A stretch of DNA of 38,657 nucleotides from Microcystis novacekii Mn_MB_F_20050700_S1 (GCA_007096045.1 SFAU01000226.1:1-38657), one strand, 5' to 3'; shown: positions 1 through 7,405, numbered from the stretch's first letter. The notes: generated by a model not told the origin, from the sequence alone. Program-made: numbers and translations.

Positions 1-91
1 TCTTCTGTGAATTCTAGGTTAATCATGTTTTTAATGAGTGCTTTGCTTCTAATTATGACTCTTAAACTATATTATTGTCCTTGAGTAAAAA

Positions 92-415
92 ATGCAAGTT
101 GTAGCCGTGCAAAGTATAGCCTATAAATGCCTTTGGTACGGAAGAAATTACATCGAAATAGATAGATGGTTTCCCAGTTCTAAAAGGTGTAGTAATTGCG
201 GGTATATTGCTGAGAAAATGCCGTTAAATGTTCGAGAGTGGGATTGTCCAGACTGTGGGACGCACCATGACCGAGATATTAACGCCAGTAAAAATATTTT
301 GGCCGCAGGGCTTGCGGTGTCAGTCCGGGTCGCGACCATAAGACCAGAACAGAGTAAATCTGTTAAGGCAGGTGCGGAACCCCGCAAGGGAAAGAAGCAG
401 AAACCTAAATCGTGA
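92..415 (+). pseudogene. C-terminal remnant of TnpB (IS200/IS605 accessory nuclease)
   Basis: TnpB is the RNA-guided DNA nuclease carried by IS200/IS605 and IS607 elements. Only its C-terminal part survives: a four-cysteine zinc ribbon (CSNCG, then CPDCG) followed by HHDRDINASKNI, which carries the third RuvC catalytic aspartate. The tail is rich in Lys and Arg. A full TnpB has about 400 residues, so the first two RuvC blocks and the N-terminus are absent. An in-frame TAA lies at 86-88, directly before the ATG, and bases 1-85 show no TnpB-like coding. The remnant therefore cannot cut DNA. The preserved right-end hairpin just downstream supports an IS origin. The identification is firm; which IS group it belonged to is not. 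Confidence 0.85.
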
Positions 416-426
416 GGTTTGGGAAT

Positions 427-447
427 CACCGTCCGTTTACGGCGGTG
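427..447 (+). other. IS right-end hairpin, possible omegaRNA scaffold end
   Basis: CACCG at 427-431 pairs with CGGTG at 443-447, and CCG at 433-435 pairs with CGG at 440-442 around a TTTA loop, with one bulged T. It begins 11 bases after the tnpB remnant stop codon. IS200/IS605 elements carry such a right-end hairpin. In intact elements the guide (omega) RNA covers the end of tnpB and this right end. The hairpin is seen; the RNA role is inferred. Confidence 0.5.
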
Positions 448-541
448 AGGAGCTGCTCTTTAATATTGTACCATTTAGGGTTAGTCCGCTCCTTCTACAG
501 AGCCATTGTCTCTCTGGGATGTTATTCCTACGCAAGTCCCT

Positions 542-712
542 TAGCTCTCCTGCAAAAATCAAAAATCTTCCGTTAGGTAAGGAGACAGGAGGAGAAAAAA
601 GACAAGAGACAACTATCCTATCCATAAAACCTGAGATTATGTCCAATTTATCGGAGCTTTTAGATATTTTGACCCGATAGCGGCTCGATAACTTACTTTT
701 GCAGGAGGTCTA
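542..712. repeat. MITE-like element with IS5-type terminal inverted repeats
   Basis: The left end (542-559) and the reverse complement of the right end (695-712, TAGACCTCCTGCAAAAGT) match at 15 of 18 bases. The right end is identical over these 18 bases to the end of the IS5-type element at 38540. The 171-base body has no convincing gene, so this looks like a non-autonomous derivative. The terminal TA may be part of a TA target duplication. Most of the gene-free stretch 451-744 is this element. Confidence 0.6.
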
Positions 713-719
713 TTAATCA

Positions 720-744
720 CTTTTTGCCCTCAAAGGGCAAAAAG
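720..744. other. Perfect 11-bp hairpin upstream of the YbaB promoter
   Basis: CTTTTTGCCCT at 720-730 is perfectly complementary to AGGGCAAAAAG at 734-744, with a 3-base loop. The A/T tracts at the stem base would let it act as a factor-independent terminator in either direction. It sits directly before the -35 box at 745, so it could insulate the downstream genes from transcription entering from the left. Confidence 0.45.
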
Positions 745-773
745 TTGACCCAGTTCACCTTAAGCAGTACAAT
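745..773 (+). promoter_or_regulatory. Sigma70-type promoter for the YbaB-pdxJ genes
   Basis: TTGACC at 745-750 and TACAAT at 768-773 are separated by exactly 17 bases. Five of six positions match consensus in each box. Transcription would begin near 780, about 32 bases before the ATG at 812. No competing start signal was seen between this site and the gene. Confidence 0.65.
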
Positions 774-811
774 AAAAACCTTGAATGACCCCTTAAACAA
801 AAAAAAACACC

Positions 812-1156
812 ATGGCACAAGGACAAGGATTCGGATTCGGTCTCGGTAAGATTAAAGAATTACAAGACGCTTTCCAAAAAGCGCAACAGGTGCAACAAGG
901 AGCCAAAGTTCTGCAAGAAGAACTGGAAACTATGGAAATTCCTGGCCAAAGTGAAAATGGCTTGGTGACAGTCTATCTCAGTGGCAACCAAGAACCCCTG
1001 GGTATTGAAATCGACCCGGCTCTCCTCTCCCAAGATCTGGAGATTGTGGCTGGGTCTATTCTAGAAGCCATGAAGGCCGCCTATAGTGCCTCCACGGAAA
1101 CCATGCGCGGCAAAATGGAAGAACTGACCATGGGTTTAAATATCTCCAGTATGTAA
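812..1156 (+). CDS. YbaB/EbfC family nucleoid-associated protein
   Basis: This 114-residue protein is a full-length member of the YbaB/EbfC family, small dimeric DNA-binding proteins that coat the nucleoid and influence expression broadly. The Gln-rich helix (about residues 15-45, ending in an LEEELE-like pattern) followed by a strand-rich part with [20 protein letters not shown] is typical. Residues 1-12 are rich in Gly and Gln. It is first in a co-directional string with pdxJ and ycf54, behind the promoter at 745-773. In many bacteria this gene sits beside recombination genes, but not here. No clear Shine-Dalgarno precedes the ATG. Confidence 0.9.
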   Translation: MAQGQGFGFGLGKIKELQDAFQKAQQVQQGAKVLQEELETMEIPGQSENGLVTVYLSGNQEPLGIEIDPALLSQDLEIVAGSILEAMKAAYSASTETMRGKMEELTMGLNISSM

Positions 1157-1215
1157 TCGCTTTTGACCGCAATGGTAAGATGGAAAGTTGGACTAACAAA
1201 CAAGGAGGTTCAACT

Positions 1216-1938
1216 TTGCTGACTTTGGGTGTCAATATCGACCATGTGGCCACAATTCGCCAAGCGCGTCAGACCGTGGAACCGGATCCCGTGGCGGCGG
1301 CAGTTTTGGCCGAAATCGGTGGTGCTGATGGCATTACCGTTCACTTGCGCGAGGATCGTCGTCATATCCAAAATCGCGATGTGCGGCTCCTCCGGCAAAC
1401 GGTGCGGACTCATCTGAATCTGGAAATGGCCCCGACGGAGGAAATGATCGCCATTGCTCTCGATATTAAACCCGATTATGTCACCCTTGTCCCCGAAAAG
1501 CGCCAGGAAGTGACCACGGAAGGGGGGATCGATATGCTGGGCAATTTTGACCGTTTTTGTGGGATTGTGGATCGCCTACAATCGGCTAATATTCCCGTTA
1601 GTTGGTTTATTGATGCCGATGTTGTCCAAATTCAAGCGGCAGCTAATACGGGGGCGAAATTTATTGAACTCCATACCGGTCAATACGCCGAAGCACAACA
1701 GGAGAGCGATCGTCAAGCAGCATTAACAATTCTTAAAGAAGGTTGTGAATACGCTTCCTCTCTCGGTTTGCGGGTTAATGCCGGTCACGGTTTGACCTAT
1801 TGGAATGTTTATGCCGTCGCCTGTTTGCCCAATATGGAAGAATTGAACATCGGTCACACAATTATCAGTCGTGCGGTTTTGGTCGGGTTAGAACGGGCTG
1901 TTAGGGAAATGAAATTGGCTATGCGTGGGCAATTGTAA
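1216..1938 (+). CDS. pdxJ: Pyridoxine 5'-phosphate synthase PdxJ
   Basis: PdxJ condenses 1-deoxy-D-xylulose 5-phosphate with 3-amino-2-oxopropyl phosphate in the cytoplasm to make pyridoxine 5'-phosphate, the last ring-forming step of DXP-dependent vitamin B6 synthesis. Family blocks appear in order: [48 protein letters not shown] with the catalytic Glu, [11 protein letters not shown] and [14 protein letters not shown] place the start at TTG 1216: AAGGAGG lies at 1202-1208, seven bases upstream, and the protein then begins (M)LTLGVNIDH as its relatives do. An ATG at 1180 is in frame but would add 12 unconserved residues. Length is 240 residues, close to the 243 of E. coli PdxJ. It follows the YbaB gene by 59 bases. 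Confidence 0.95.
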   Translation: MLTLGVNIDHVATIRQARQTVEPDPVAAAVLAEIGGADGITVHLREDRRHIQNRDVRLLRQTVRTHLNLEMAPTEEMIAIALDIKPDYVTLVPEKRQEVTTEGGIDMLGNFDRFCGIVDRLQSANIPVSWFIDADVVQIQAAANTGAKFIELHTGQYAEAQQESDRQAALTILKEGCEYASSLGLRVNAGHGLTYWNVYAVACLPNMEELNIGHTIISRAVLVGLERAVREMKLAMRGQL

Positions 1939-2005
1939 AGGCTATCAGATATCAGCTAATCTCCCGACTAAGGAACAATTACACTGAAAAATTAAAGGAA
2001 AGATC

Positions 2006-2317
2006 ATGACAACTTATTATTATTTGGTAGCTAGTCAAAACTTTTTAGAAGAAGAAGCGATCAAAAAGGAAGTTTTGAAGGAAAGAATCAGGAATTATCA
2101 AGAAAAAGGTCAAGAAATTGATTTTTGGTTAATTCCCAACCCAGCTTTTTTAGATACCCCCGCTTTTGCTGATATTAAAGAGAAAACTCCCCAACCGGCA
2201 GCGGCAATTGTTTCTCTCAATCAACAGTTTATTACTTGGCTGAAATTGCGTCTAGAATACGTTATTACCGGACAGTTTGAGGCTCCTTCCGATACTATTC
2301 CCGAACCGTTAAAATAA
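2006..2317 (+). CDS. ycf54: Ycf54 family protein, factor for the Mg-protoporphyrin ester cyclase
   Basis: Ycf54 is a small soluble protein of cyanobacteria and plastids (DUF2488) needed for normal accumulation and activity of the oxygen-dependent Mg-protoporphyrin IX monomethyl ester cyclase, which forms the fifth ring of chlorophyll. The 103 residues show its hallmarks: TTYYYLVASQNF at the start, KGQEIDFWLIPNPAFLD in the middle and FITWLKLRLEYVITG near the end. GGAAAG stands a few bases before the ATG. It follows pdxJ by 67 bases on the same strand, so it may be read from the upstream promoter or from its own. Confidence 0.92.
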   Translation: MTTYYYLVASQNFLEEEAIKKEVLKERIRNYQEKGQEIDFWLIPNPAFLDTPAFADIKEKTPQPAAAIVSLNQQFITWLKLRLEYVITGQFEAPSDTIPEPLK

Positions 2318-2608
2318 CCCTTTTGGACTGGGGTAGCAGGTGCATCTCACTTATGCAGAAATACCGACAATCAGCAATTATCAGTGACTCTTAAATTATA
2401 GTTCTTCGGTTTGTGCTATGCAATGGACGGGATTATAAGGGATGAAACCTTTATAGAGAAGGACATTTAGCGATTTTTGTCAATTGTTTTCGCTCTAGAG
2501 TGAACTAATCAATAGAATTCTTGCCAGATAAGGATTTAGTCGATTTATGCCCCCTATCGAACCATACCAAGTAACGAAGAACCTAAATTATTACAGATAT
2601 GTCAGCAG
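2318..2608. other. Gene-free spacer with a 16-base near-palindrome
   Basis: No open frame here resembles a protein. A 16-base near-palindrome, TTCGCTCTAGAGTGAA, lies at 2489-2504 with one mismatched pair. A short string near 2340 (GGTGCATCTCAC) resembles the ends of the neighbouring MITE and may be an older fragment of that family. No promoter or terminator stands out. Confidence 0.4.
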
Positions 2609-2809
2609 CTGGGTGTAAGCATCCCACCGAAAAGCTAATGCGCTCCGGGGTTTGGGGGCGGCGCCACGCCCCCAACGGGGGGTTTGGGGGGTAGAACCCC
2701 CCAAAAGCTGGGATTGAGAGAAAAAATCGCAAATAACCCCCAACTTTAGAGGAGATTTTCCCTTTAAAAATCTCAACTGAGTAGATTTACAAAAATGGGA
2801 TGCACCCAG
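2609..2809. repeat. G-rich MITE-like palindromic element, about 200 bp
   Basis: The ends are inverted: CTGGGTG, four extra bases, then CATCCCA at 2609-2625 answers TGGGATGCACCCAG at 2796-2809. Inside are two strong hairpins, GGGGGCG/CGCCCCC at 2654-2673 and TTGGGGGG/CCCCCCAA at 2684-2704. A minus-strand open frame over it is only a by-product of its composition. A divergent copy of its interior is seen near 31341-31425. Confidence 0.6.
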
Positions 2810-2835
2810 GGCTAAAAATACAGACGAGGCAATCA

Positions 2836-4485
2836 TCACCAGCTGACTTTGCCTTGGAGCTTGTTAATTTTTCCCTTACCGATTCCCGATACTCGATCCA
2901 AATCTTCTAGGGAAGTAAAGGGTTTTTCTTGCCGGGCTGCGATAATTTTTTCAGCTAATTTGCCACTGATACCGGGTAAAGTATCTAGTTCCTCTTTTGT
3001 GGCAGTGTTTAAATTAATTAAGCGATCGCTTTTAATTGTTGCAGATTGGGGGCAGTTTTTTCTATCCCGTTCGATCCGATTTTTAATAGTTTCCGGCAGT
3101 CCTAATTTAGCGGTACGGTAAAGATATTGAAATTCTCGATCGAAATGAGCGGCAACAGTGGGATTATCGATAATAACTAAAGCTTCATCGTTTTGATGGT
3201 TAGCAGCTTTTGACCAATTATGAGAACCAGTAATCACGATTTTATCATCGATTAAACCGAATTTATGGTGTAATTTATCTCCCGGCGCTAGAGCGGGAAC
3301 TCCTAGGGTATTAATTGGGTTTTGCCAAGGCTGATTATCTGGTTCGTAACGACATTTATTACTGAGAGCAACTCCTAATAAATCTAATCCTTCGCTATAG
3401 TATCGGAAGGCAAAACTAGGATCAATTAAAGCTTTAATTTCTATCCCTTTTTGATGTCGTTGGCCGAGAATATTAGCTAAAGGCTGTTCCGTAAAGACAA
3501 ACAGGGCTAAATTCACGGATTTTTTAGCTTTATTTAAAGTTTCACCGATCAGACCATTGCTAGTAATTGCCCAGGGATAAGCGGTAGAATCGGGGGAAAA
3601 TTTGACCGTCAGACTACTATTACCGATAGTAATTGTTTGTGGTTTTCTCTGGGGTTTATCTAAGCCAAATTTAGGACTATCTTCCCTTCCCCACATCAGA
3701 TTAAATTCTTTTTGAAAAACTCTAGCTAGTGGGGGATTAGTAATCACTAATAAGTGATTGGCATTCCCAACAGTTTTGGGATTGGAAAAGTCTCCATGAA
3801 TATCACTTAAGGTATAGTTAGCTGAACTAATTAAAGTAGTGTGATTATCAATAACCATGAATTTATGGTGCATTAAACCACTACCTTTTGAGTGATCTGC
3901 ACTATCATCAATTAGGGGAATACCAGCTTTTTTGAGGATAGTAATTGCATCTCTTTGGGTGATTTCCTCTGCACTTAATTTACCATCTCGATTTATATCA
4001 ACTAAATCAAAAAGGTTTTGATAACGTTCTTGTTCTCGATCGCTTGATTGTTCTTGGTTTTTGGCTAAACTATTAATAGGTTGATTGTAAATATTTTCGA
4101 GGATAACCCTAACTTTAACTCCCTGCTGCTGACGAGCAACTAAAGCTTGAGCGATGGCGGGTAAACGTAACTCTTGCACCGCTAGATTGATCGAACTTTT
4201 TGCCGAGTTGATATTATCAATAATAACCTGTTCTAAATTATCCCCTGGGCGATTAATTTGGCGATAGGGATCGGTATAATTTGAACCCTGGGTCTGATTA
4301 TAATTAAAATAGACTTGAATATATTGATCTTGGGGCAAGGGTTGGGGACGATTTTGGATGACATTGAGAGAATGACAACCCCACAAAAGAAAAACTGTTC
4401 CTAATAAAAATCCTAACTGTCCCCTAGACCAGATTTTTTTTAATCTCAATCTATCCATTGCCATTTTTGCCCACATAATTATCAT
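2836..4485 (-). CDS. Lipoprotein with two phospholipase D domains, an EF-hand and C-terminal HhH motifs
   Basis: This 549-residue protein has four recognisable parts. A signal with lipobox LLWGC (Cys37) predicts a lipid-anchored exported protein. Two phospholipase D motifs of the form HxKxxxxD lie at 206-213 and 406-413, with downstream Asn/Ser residues (ISSANYT, ITGSHNWS) as in PLD-type phosphodiesterases and nucleases. A canonical EF-hand calcium loop, DINRDGKLSAEE (163-174), sits inside the first PLD half. ComEA-like tandem helix-hairpin-helix motifs (about 488-549: NLNTATKEELDTLPGI, then VSGIGKGKI) suggest DNA contact. Together this suggests an extracytoplasmic, calcium-responsive, DNA-directed phosphodiesterase, but substrate and calcium binding are inferred. 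Several in-frame ATGs near the start leave the exact N-terminus open. Confidence 0.88.
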   Translation of the reverse strand: MIIMWAKMAMDRLRLKKIWSRGQLGFLLGTVFLLWGCHSLNVIQNRPQPLPQDQYIQVYFNYNQTQGSNYTDPYRQINRPGDNLEQVIIDNINSAKSSINLAVQELRLPAIAQALVARQQQGVKVRVILENIYNQPINSLAKNQEQSSDREQERYQNLFDLVDINRDGKLSAEEITQRDAITILKKAGIPLIDDSADHSKGSGLMHHKFMVIDNHTTLISSANYTLSDIHGDFSNPKTVGNANHLLVITNPPLARVFQKEFNLMWGREDSPKFGLDKPQRKPQTITIGNSSLTVKFSPDSTAYPWAITSNGLIGETLNKAKKSVNLALFVFTEQPLANILGQRHQKGIEIKALIDPSFAFRYYSEGLDLLGVALSNKCRYEPDNQPWQNPINTLGVPALAPGDKLHHKFGLIDDKIVITGSHNWSKAANHQNDEALVIIDNPTVAAHFDREFQYLYRTAKLGLPETIKNRIERDRKNCPQSATIKSDRLINLNTATKEELDTLPGISGKLAEKIIAARQEKPFTSLEDLDRVSGIGKGKINKLQGKVSW

Positions 4486-4634
4486 TATCCTAGAATTCAG
4501 GATACAGTAATCAGGAATCAGGAGGGAATTTTTTTTACCTAATCAGGTTCTCAGTAATCGCTATGTACCAAATTGATTATGATCAATCCTGATTCTAGCT
4601 TTGTCCTTGATTGCTTAAATCGCTGACCAAAGAT

Positions 4635-4665
4635 CTGACATCTAGTCAGGGAATTTTGTTATAAT
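4635..4665 (+). promoter_or_regulatory. Possible promoter before the dynamin-like remnant
   Basis: A perfect TATAAT lies at 4660-4665, 42 bases before the ATG at 4708. The best -35 candidate is CTGACA at 4635-4640 with a long 19-base spacer. The -10 box is convincing; the -35 is weaker. Confidence 0.4.
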
Positions 4666-4707
4666 CTGGGGAACAATAGCACTGTTCTTCTAGATCTGGG
4701 TTTTACC

Positions 4708-5019
4708 ATGACTGAACTTTTACCCCAATGCAGTAATCTGGCTGGTAATGTTAACAGTATAATTGAACTATTCAAAGGCGAATCCTCTCTCCGCAATCAA
4801 CAGGATACCAGCAAGATAGAAATTGCCCTACAAAAAGCCATTTCTCCCAAATTTGAAATCGTTTTCGCCGGTGCTTTTAGTGCCGGGAAATCAATGTTAA
4901 TCAATGCACTTTTAGAGCGAGAATTGCTGTATAGTGCCGAAGGACACGCAACGGGTACGGAATGTTATATTGAGTACGCAGAAGCTGATACAGAAAAATC
5001 ATTTACCTGTAATTGGTGA
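4708..5019 (+). pseudogene. N-terminal stub of a dynamin-like GTPase
   Basis: The frame encodes 103 residues with the P-loop GAFSAGKS (about 54-61) followed by INALL and GHATGTECYIEYAEAD. This is the start of a bacterial dynamin family GTPase domain. Such proteins normally have 500 or more residues, and the switch, G3 and G4 motifs and membrane-binding stalk are missing. After residue 95 the frame soon stops. The +1 frame stays open to 5068 but does not look like dynamin, so a simple indel in the A-tract near 5000 may not be the whole story. The stub keeps a possible promoter (TATAAT at 4660). The next gene could be the relic of a fusion partner, but this is inference. Confidence 0.7.
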
Positions 5020-5274
5020 ACAAGAATTAGAGATTGTCCCAGAAGTTGTTAATTACTCCAGCAATTAATATCGGGAGTGGGAAGGTGAGAAGTGAGGGGA
5101 AACAATCCATCTATTAAAAACCGATTTGCTGTCAAAGCAAAAAATTAATTAAAATTAAAACTCATCGAGGGATAAGCGATCGAAGTCTTGTTATTCTTAT
5201 AACTGGTGGGTTGCGAGATTTTTCTAGACTCACAGTTTAACCCGATCAACCGATAACCGATAGAGGGGTGCAGA

Positions 5275-6141
5275 ATGGGAGAATGGTTAGATTTTACCGA
5301 TGAGGTGGTCACTGTTAATGACAAAGGTGAGGAAATTAAACGGGAAAAAGTTACTAATCGAGGTTATAAATATTTTTTAAGCAAAAAAACCTGTTTAGAA
5401 ATGATTTCTATCCCTAGCGGTCAATACCTCATCGGTGCGCCCAAAAGCGAGTTAGGCTGGAAATTGAGTCAAAGTCCCCAATCTCTGGTTAATATTCAGG
5501 CTTTTTGTCTGAGTCGCTACCCAATTACCCAACGACAATGGCGCGAGGTGGCAAAATTAGAACCAGTAAATATTGAACTTAATCCCTATCCGGCCCATTT
5601 TGAAGGTTACGATCGCCCCGTAGAACAAATTAACTGGTGGGAAGCGGGGGAATTTTGCGATCGCCTATCCCGTCTCACCGGACTCAATTATCGTTTACCC
5701 GCAGAAAAAGAATGGGAATACGCTTGTCGGGGAGGTACATCCACCCCCTTCCACTTTGGCCCGACAATTTCCACTGATTTAGCCAACTATTCCGGGGTGG
5801 ACTGGGATTATGGCGGGAAAGTGTGCAGTTCTGGTCGTTATGGGGAAGGTTCCCTCGGCTGCGATCGCAGGGAAACCACACCAGTGGGAATGTTTGCCGT
5901 CGCTAACCCTTTCGGACTCTACGACCTGCACGGAAATGTCAGGGAATGGTGTGCAGATTACTGGCGCGATAACTACGAAGCAGCCACAATAGAAGATAGA
6001 GACAGACGAGTTTTACGCGGCGGTTCCTGGAATGATGGCCCGAACAAATGTCGCTCGGCCTACCGGGTCAAATTTCTGGCTACTGCTGGACTCTATGATA
6101 TTGGTTTTCGTGTCGTTAGCGATAATTCTCCTTCAATCTGA
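5275..6141 (+). CDS. FGE/SUMF1-fold protein lacking one catalytic cysteine
   Basis: This 288-residue protein carries the formylglycine-generating-enzyme (SUMF1/EgtB/PvdO) fold: LEMISIPSGQYLIGAP at 41-56, YRLPAEKEWEYACRGG, GLYDLHGNVREWCADYW and RVLRGGSW at 245-252. True FGE has two active cysteines two and seven residues after the GGSW tryptophan. Here the second is present (Cys259) but the first is Asp254, so sulfatase activation is unlikely. The first 40 residues (VTVNDKGEEIKRE) resemble the linker that joins this domain to larger cyanobacterial proteins, suggesting a lost N-terminal partner. GAGGGG lies about eight bases before the ATG, so translation may still start here. The 255-base gap to the dynamin stub holds no recognisable gene. 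Confidence 0.8.
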   Translation: MGEWLDFTDEVVTVNDKGEEIKREKVTNRGYKYFLSKKTCLEMISIPSGQYLIGAPKSELGWKLSQSPQSLVNIQAFCLSRYPITQRQWREVAKLEPVNIELNPYPAHFEGYDRPVEQINWWEAGEFCDRLSRLTGLNYRLPAEKEWEYACRGGTSTPFHFGPTISTDLANYSGVDWDYGGKVCSSGRYGEGSLGCDRRETTPVGMFAVANPFGLYDLHGNVREWCADYWRDNYEAATIEDRDRRVLRGGSWNDGPNKCRSAYRVKFLATAGLYDIGFRVVSDNSPSI

Positions 6142-6181
6142 AAACCGATCACTGATTACCGGTGACAGGGAGGTGAAAAAA

Positions 6182-6490
6182 TTGAAAATAGAACTACCCC
6201 AGCAAATAATCAGCGAATTTTGTCAGAAATGGCAGATATCTGAAATGTGTTTATTCGGATCGGTTTTGCGGGAAGATTTTCGTCCAGACAGCGATATTGA
6301 TATACTGGTCAGTTTCCAAGATAGTGTTTCTTGGGGACTTCTGGAGTTTTCGAGGATGAAACGGGAATTAGAGAATTTATTGGGACGGAAAGTTGATTTG
6401 CTAACGAAAAAATCGATCGAGCAGAGTCATAATTGGATTCGTCAACGAGAGATTTTAGAGACAGCACAAGTGATTTATGTGGCGGGATAA
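6182..6490 (+). CDS. MNT-type minimal nucleotidyltransferase, antitoxin of a HEPN/MNT pair
   Basis: MNT proteins are small nucleotidyltransferases that neutralise a HEPN RNase partner, in studied cases by adding AMP to a tyrosine. The 102 residues contain the signature FGSVLREDFRPDSDIDILV, with Asp38 and Asp40 as the expected metal ligands. I choose TTG 6182 as the start: AGGGAGG stands about eight bases before it and the product then begins (M)KIELPQQ. The longer frame opening at 6032 overlaps the previous gene and is rejected. Its last 14 bases overlap the HEPN remnant, the usual gene order for this toxin-antitoxin type. With a damaged toxin, its present role is unclear. Confidence 0.82.
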   Translation: MKIELPQQIISEFCQKWQISEMCLFGSVLREDFRPDSDIDILVSFQDSVSWGLLEFSRMKRELENLLGRKVDLLTKKSIEQSHNWIRQREILETAQVIYVAG

Positions 6491-6647
6491 GGCTTTTTTA
6501 CTAGATATTGTCCGAGCCGGTCAATTAGCTCAACAATTTGCCAATCAACCAGCAAAATTTGCAGGCGTTTGTCAGAAAATTTTTGAAAATGTACCGCTCC
6601 TCGATCGAGAGTTAGAATTGATTTTAGAGACAATAAAAGTGATTTAA
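6477..6647 (+). pseudogene. Internally deleted HEPN (DUF86-type) toxin
   Basis: This short frame encodes 56 residues. The first part (MWRDKAFLLDIVRAGQLAQQF) resembles the first helix of DUF86/HEPN toxins and the last part (about 31-56) resembles their last helix. Full members have about 110 residues. The missing centre should contain the RxxxxH RNase motif and the tyrosine target near it, and no such motif is visible. The frame is uninterrupted across the join, so an in-frame deletion is more likely than random decay. It overlaps the MNT gene by 14 bases. Alternative: an unrelated short peptide, which I find less likely given the gene order. Confidence 0.6.
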
Positions 6648-6651
6648 CCAA

Positions 6652-7086
6652 ATGATTGCTAACTTTGACCATAACTATCTTTCCCCGGAAGATTATTTAG
6701 CAACAGAGAGAATGGCCAAGGATAAACACGAATATATTCGCGGTCAAACCTACGCCATGGCTGGTGCAAGTAAGGCCCACGGTATGATTATTATCAACTT
6801 AGCCACACTTTTAAAAAACCAGCTGCGGGGTAGTGGTTGTCTTGTCTATGCCACAGATATGAAAGTTCGTCTAGAAATAGCTAATAGTTATTTTTATCCC
6901 GATCTTGTAGTTACTTGCGACTCGCAAGATAATCGGTCTTTCTCGGAAGATTTTATCCGTTATCCGCGCTTGATTGTAGAAGTATTATCCCCCACTACCG
7001 CTGCCTTTGCTCGCAACGCGCTCGCGAAGCGAGATCGGGGCGATAAATTCGCCGACTATCGTTCCCTTGAAACTTTAGAAGAATAG
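6652..7086 (+). CDS. Uma2 family (DUF820) endonuclease-fold protein, truncated
   Basis: Uma2/DUF820 proteins have a PD-(D/E)xK nuclease fold and are hugely expanded in cyanobacteria; their targets are unknown. The 144 residues include the start LSPEDYLATE, the motif YFYPDLVVTC and RLIVEVLSPTTAAF, with Asp and Glu of the expected active site. Eight extra residues (ARNALAKR) follow AAF, encoded by a 24-base insert at 7009-7032. The frame ends at LETLEE with a TAG that belongs to an IS-like end at 7084. The lost C-terminus is found at about 7197-7356. The product lacks about 50 residues and is probably inactive. It starts five bases after the HEPN remnant. Confidence 0.82.
   Translation: MIANFDHNYLSPEDYLATERMAKDKHEYIRGQTYAMAGASKAHGMIIINLATLLKNQLRGSGCLVYATDMKVRLEIANSYFYPDLVVTCDSQDNRSFSEDFIRYPRLIVEVLSPTTAAFARNALAKRDRGDKFADYRSLETLEE
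7009..7032. repeat. 24-base in-frame small dispersed repeat inside the Uma2 gene
   Basis: Family members read AAF-DRGDKF without a break, but here ARNALAKR is inserted between them. The 24 bases contain the short arms CTCGC (7010) and GCGAG (7029) and are much richer in G and C than the gene around them. Length is a multiple of three, so the reading frame is kept. This matches the behaviour of small dispersed repeats known from cyanobacteria. The flanking residues are from my memory of the family. Confidence 0.65.
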
Positions 7087-7196
7087 ACCTCTTGCATAAA
7101 TCCGAAAACAAACGATAGAAACAATAATGGGAGGGACTTTCAGTTAATTATTTATTAGTAGTTGATAATCTTCAAAAATGTTGCTGTACAAGGATC
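7084..7196. repeat. IS-end scar interrupting the Uma2 gene
   Basis: TAGACCTCTTGCATAAAT at 7084-7101 matches the IS5-type end at 38540 at 15 of 18 bases. Uma2 coding stops exactly at this point and resumes near 7197 with SQERISVDCFRRN. About 113 bases intervene with no transposase sequence and no clear second end, so this is an eroded or MITE-like insertion. The exact right edge is uncertain. Confidence 0.6.
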
Positions 7197-7356
7197 GATC
7201 AGTCAAGAACGCATCAGTGTGGATTGTTTTCGTCGCAATGATGAAGGATTTTGGGTTCTTTATCCCTACAGCAAAGGAGCAGATATTTATCTAGCTAGTA
7301 TCGATTTTCACTGTGCAATCGAATCTTTATATGAAGATATAACAGAAATCTGTTAA
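7162..7356 (+). pseudogene. C-terminal fragment of the interrupted Uma2 gene
   Basis: From about 7197 the frame reads ISQERISVDCFRRNDEGF and continues WVLYPYSKG to a stop at 7354-7356. That is the usual C-terminal strand pair and tail of cyanobacterial Uma2 proteins, so this is the missing end of the gene at 6652. The first dozen residues come from the insertion. It has no start signal of its own worth trusting and is unlikely to be made as a protein. Confidence 0.7.
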
Positions 7357-7405
7357 AAAATCAGATCAGTTTTTTTCTGTTTACTATTTACTTTTTACCT
7401 GATTA

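Noticed and set aside
372-680. Open frame of 102 codons after the TnpB relic
   Set aside because: It crosses the IS right end and the MITE, has no protein-like pattern and no start signal.
2591-2839. Minus-strand open frame over the G-rich repeat
   Set aside because: Composition-driven frame across a palindromic element; no conserved motif.
5000-5068. Simple one-base frameshift joining the dynamin stub to a longer protein
   Set aside because: The +1 frame remains open to 5068 but does not continue dynamin sequence and then stops, so a single indel does not restore the gene.
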